From DATHSY01 sp046729855 (lineage in GTDB: Bacteria; Actinomycetota; UBA4738; HRBIN12): a stretch of 55,050 nucleotides of DNA. The translations under genes and the position numbers were made by a program. Within the stretch, counting starts at the first letter, position 1. Every line of letters begins with the position of its first letter. The DNA lies in contig JBKPHM010000107.1 in the NCBI GenBank assembly GCA_046729855.1, positions 1-55,050 of the forward strand. The letters are read 5' to 3'. The notes under the pieces are model-generated. The model did no database searches, was not told the origin of the DNA, and saw nothing but the letters and a program-made list of their open reading frames with translations. Shown piece by piece: positions 54,601-55,050 of this stretch.

Positions 54601-55050
54601 CGAGAGAAAACCCAGGTCAGCGGCCTGTTCGGGGGGTTCGGGTTCGGACCCGGACGGCATGTGTCCCGCGGTGGTCCCGCATTGGACGCGCGACCGTACA
54701 GCGCTTGGGGTGTCGGTGACGATTGGGTGGCCTTCTTGATTGACATATCTGTCAGCAACCTTGCAGGCGGGGTTCCGTGAGCTGCGGCGGAGGTGTAATG
54801 GGGCCGATGACGTGCGGATTCAGTTCCCGGTCGATTCCGGTCGCTACCCCTCGATTTTCGATGTCATGCGGGATAGACACGGGATAGCCGCGCGTATGGT
54901 GGCTACATCCACCCTTCCGTCTTGCGCGATTACCGGGCATTGCCGCCCGCACCGCCAGCGTTTCGCTGATCGGTGAGCGGAACGAAGTCGTGCTGGCGCA
55001 GTGAACCTGGAGGTTCGATTTGTCAACGCGCGGAACGTCAGGGAGGCGAT
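54601..55050. other. Region downstream of tRNA-Met without recognised gene
   Basis: No frame of interest reaches a family motif before the window ends. The position after a tRNA is a usual place for integrated elements, but no integrase start is seen. Confidence 0.4.

Noticed and set aside
1..55050. CRISPR array
   Set aside because: No series of regularly spaced direct repeats was seen and no cas-like gene is present.

Overview
The window is high-GC DNA with dense bidirectional coding, GTG/TTG starts, twin-arginine and lipobox lipoproteins, NarL-type sensor kinases and an LtrA protein. This best fits a high-GC Actinomycetota (soil or aquatic Thermoleophilia-like), although some Chloroflexota look similar; no marker gene settles it.

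Layout. (1) 1-1522: a mannitol PTS permease (mtlA, cut by the window edge) behind a DeoR-type regulator with a clear sigma70 promoter. (2) 2027-6500, minus strand: S9 peptidase, choline-sulfatase-like type I sulfatase and its formylglycine-generating enzyme, tightly packed. (3) 6616-15225, plus strand: GntR regulator, complete family-5 ABC importer (lipoprotein, two permeases, fused double ATPase), a beta-keto acid cleavage enzyme and a carnitine dehydrogenase-thioesterase fusion. Together this reads as uptake of L-carnitine and its conversion to glycine betaine, next to release of choline from choline-O-sulfate. (4) 15286-30643: a decayed accessory zone. It holds a transposase gene split by an IS110-type element, remnants of TfoX, ester cyclase, CDF transporter, sigma factor, histidine kinase and serine hydrolase genes, and scattered intact genes (SGNH lipoprotein, S51 peptidase, orphan sensor kinase, serine hydrolase, LysE exporter, B3/4 protein). 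It ends in what looks like a tRNA 3' fragment.

(5) 30685-40495: a nucleotidyltransferase, then a signalling block. Two tandem DctP-type lipoproteins with an extra C-terminal domain (a duplicated unit that includes its leader) sit between two kinase/response-regulator pairs. The first kinase keeps the phospho-acceptor His but has lost the ATP-binding motifs. The second keeps the ATP-binding motifs but has Arg where the His should be. They may be complementary halves of one kinase, which is the most interesting observation here. (6) 40742-48371: VOC and YCII proteins (some broken), an S51-like peptidase, a TPR membrane protein, a PAS kinase with single-domain regulator, LtrA, and a perfect palindromic operator in front of a 40-codon ORF. 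(7) 48383-54600: chromate transporter, then an envelope-stress-like set (OmpR regulator, kinase, SHOCT protein, HtrA-like protease), two small proteins, a GH12 remnant and a complete tRNA-Met(CAU).

Many broken genes differ from an intact frame by a single base, often in G or C runs. Real decay and assembly error cannot be separated from the sequence alone.
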